A stretch of 6,406 nucleotides of DNA from Fidelibacterota bacterium (GTDB taxonomy: Bacteria > Fidelibacterota > Fidelibacteria > Fidelibacterales > Fidelibacteraceae), in contig JAUVKP010000071.1 in assembly GCA_030596185.1 (NCBI GenBank), positions 1 through 6,406 of the forward strand. Reading direction: 5' to 3'. Below, one piece after another: positions 6,352 to 6,406 of this stretch (its first letter is position 1; each line of letters starts with the position of its first letter). Made by a program: the position numbers and the translations under genes. Under the pieces are notes generated by a model. That model did not search any database. It was not told where the DNA came from and was given only the letters and a program-made list of their open reading frames with translations.

Positions 6352-6406
6352 CTTTAACCTTTGTGTACACAATATCCAGTTCTGTTTTAGCCGGATCGAA
6401 AGTTAT
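6344..6406 (-). CDS. C-terminal fragment of an unidentified upstream gene
   Basis: One minus-strand frame stays open from the window edge to TAA at 6346-6344, giving the 20-residue tail ITFDPAKTELDIVYTKVKDE. The two other minus frames stop within the first 18 bases. The composition is protein-like, and the stop overlaps the barrel start in ATGAATAA, the same tight packing seen between the other genes here. A 20-codon open frame can occur by chance and no family is recognisable, so this is tentative. Confidence 0.5.
   Translation of the reverse strand: MTFDPAKTELDIVYTKVKDE

Noticed and set aside
6352..6372. TTG start of the barrel gene seven codons upstream of the ATG
   Set aside because: It would add MCTQRLK before a standard signal peptide; AAAGG spacing favours the ATG at 6351, and the stretch also reads as the end of the upstream gene.
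6365..6380. Possible NrdR box around ACACAATAT
   Set aside because: Only one half resembles the consensus, there is no tandem partner, and it lies inside coding sequence far from any ribonucleotide reductase gene.

Overview
The window reads as a chromosomal stretch from a Gram-negative bacterium of the FCB superphylum, probably Cloacimonadota (Cloacimonas-like) or a close relative. Three things point there: a PorV/PorQ-type outer-membrane barrel, a second FadL-like barrel ending in an FCB-style 'ENWF' tail, and a serine hydroxymethyltransferase with the extended MGKD...[14 protein letters not shown]...PGIQGGP segment that I recall from Bacteroidota-type GlyA. This is inference from remembered family sequences. 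No marker gene such as rRNA is present.

Every gene lies on the minus strand, so transcription runs from high to low coordinates. In that order they are: the last 20 codons of an unidentified gene (6406-6344); a FadL/PorV-like outer-membrane barrel (6351-5089); a TPR protein with an N-terminal export or anchor sequence (5075-3798); ribose-5-phosphate isomerase B (rpiB, 3828-3364); serine hydroxymethyltransferase (glyA, 3353-2052); and the ribonucleotide reductase repressor nrdR (2055-1600). Neighbours overlap by 8, 31 and 4 nt or are separated by 13 and 10 nt, which strongly suggests one transcript with coupled translation. After the only real intergenic gap (1395-1599, 205 nt) comes a PorV-like barrel gene (1394 to beyond position 1), probably cut within a residue or so of its C-terminus. 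No gene-free stretch exceeds 300 nt.

The operon links two envelope genes (barrel plus periplasmic or anchored TPR protein) to central metabolism: RpiB in the pentose phosphate pathway, GlyA in one-carbon and glycine supply, and NrdR in deoxynucleotide control. An rpiB-glyA-nrdR order is, as I recall, recurrent in other phyla. Pentose phosphate, one-carbon units and dNTP synthesis form a coherent nucleotide-supply module.

The coding content is ordinary, and I see no defence system, mobile element, CRISPR array or RNA gene. The two signals worth attention are nucleic-acid structures. The first is the 205-nt leader of the PorV-like gene, which carries a TTGACA box, a perfect 11-bp dyad, and a terminator-like hairpin with a T-run that overlaps the dyad just before the Shine-Dalgarno; this is attenuator-like architecture. 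The second is a perfect 15-bp stem with a 5-nt loop buried in the rpiB coding sequence near its start, with no insertion in the protein.
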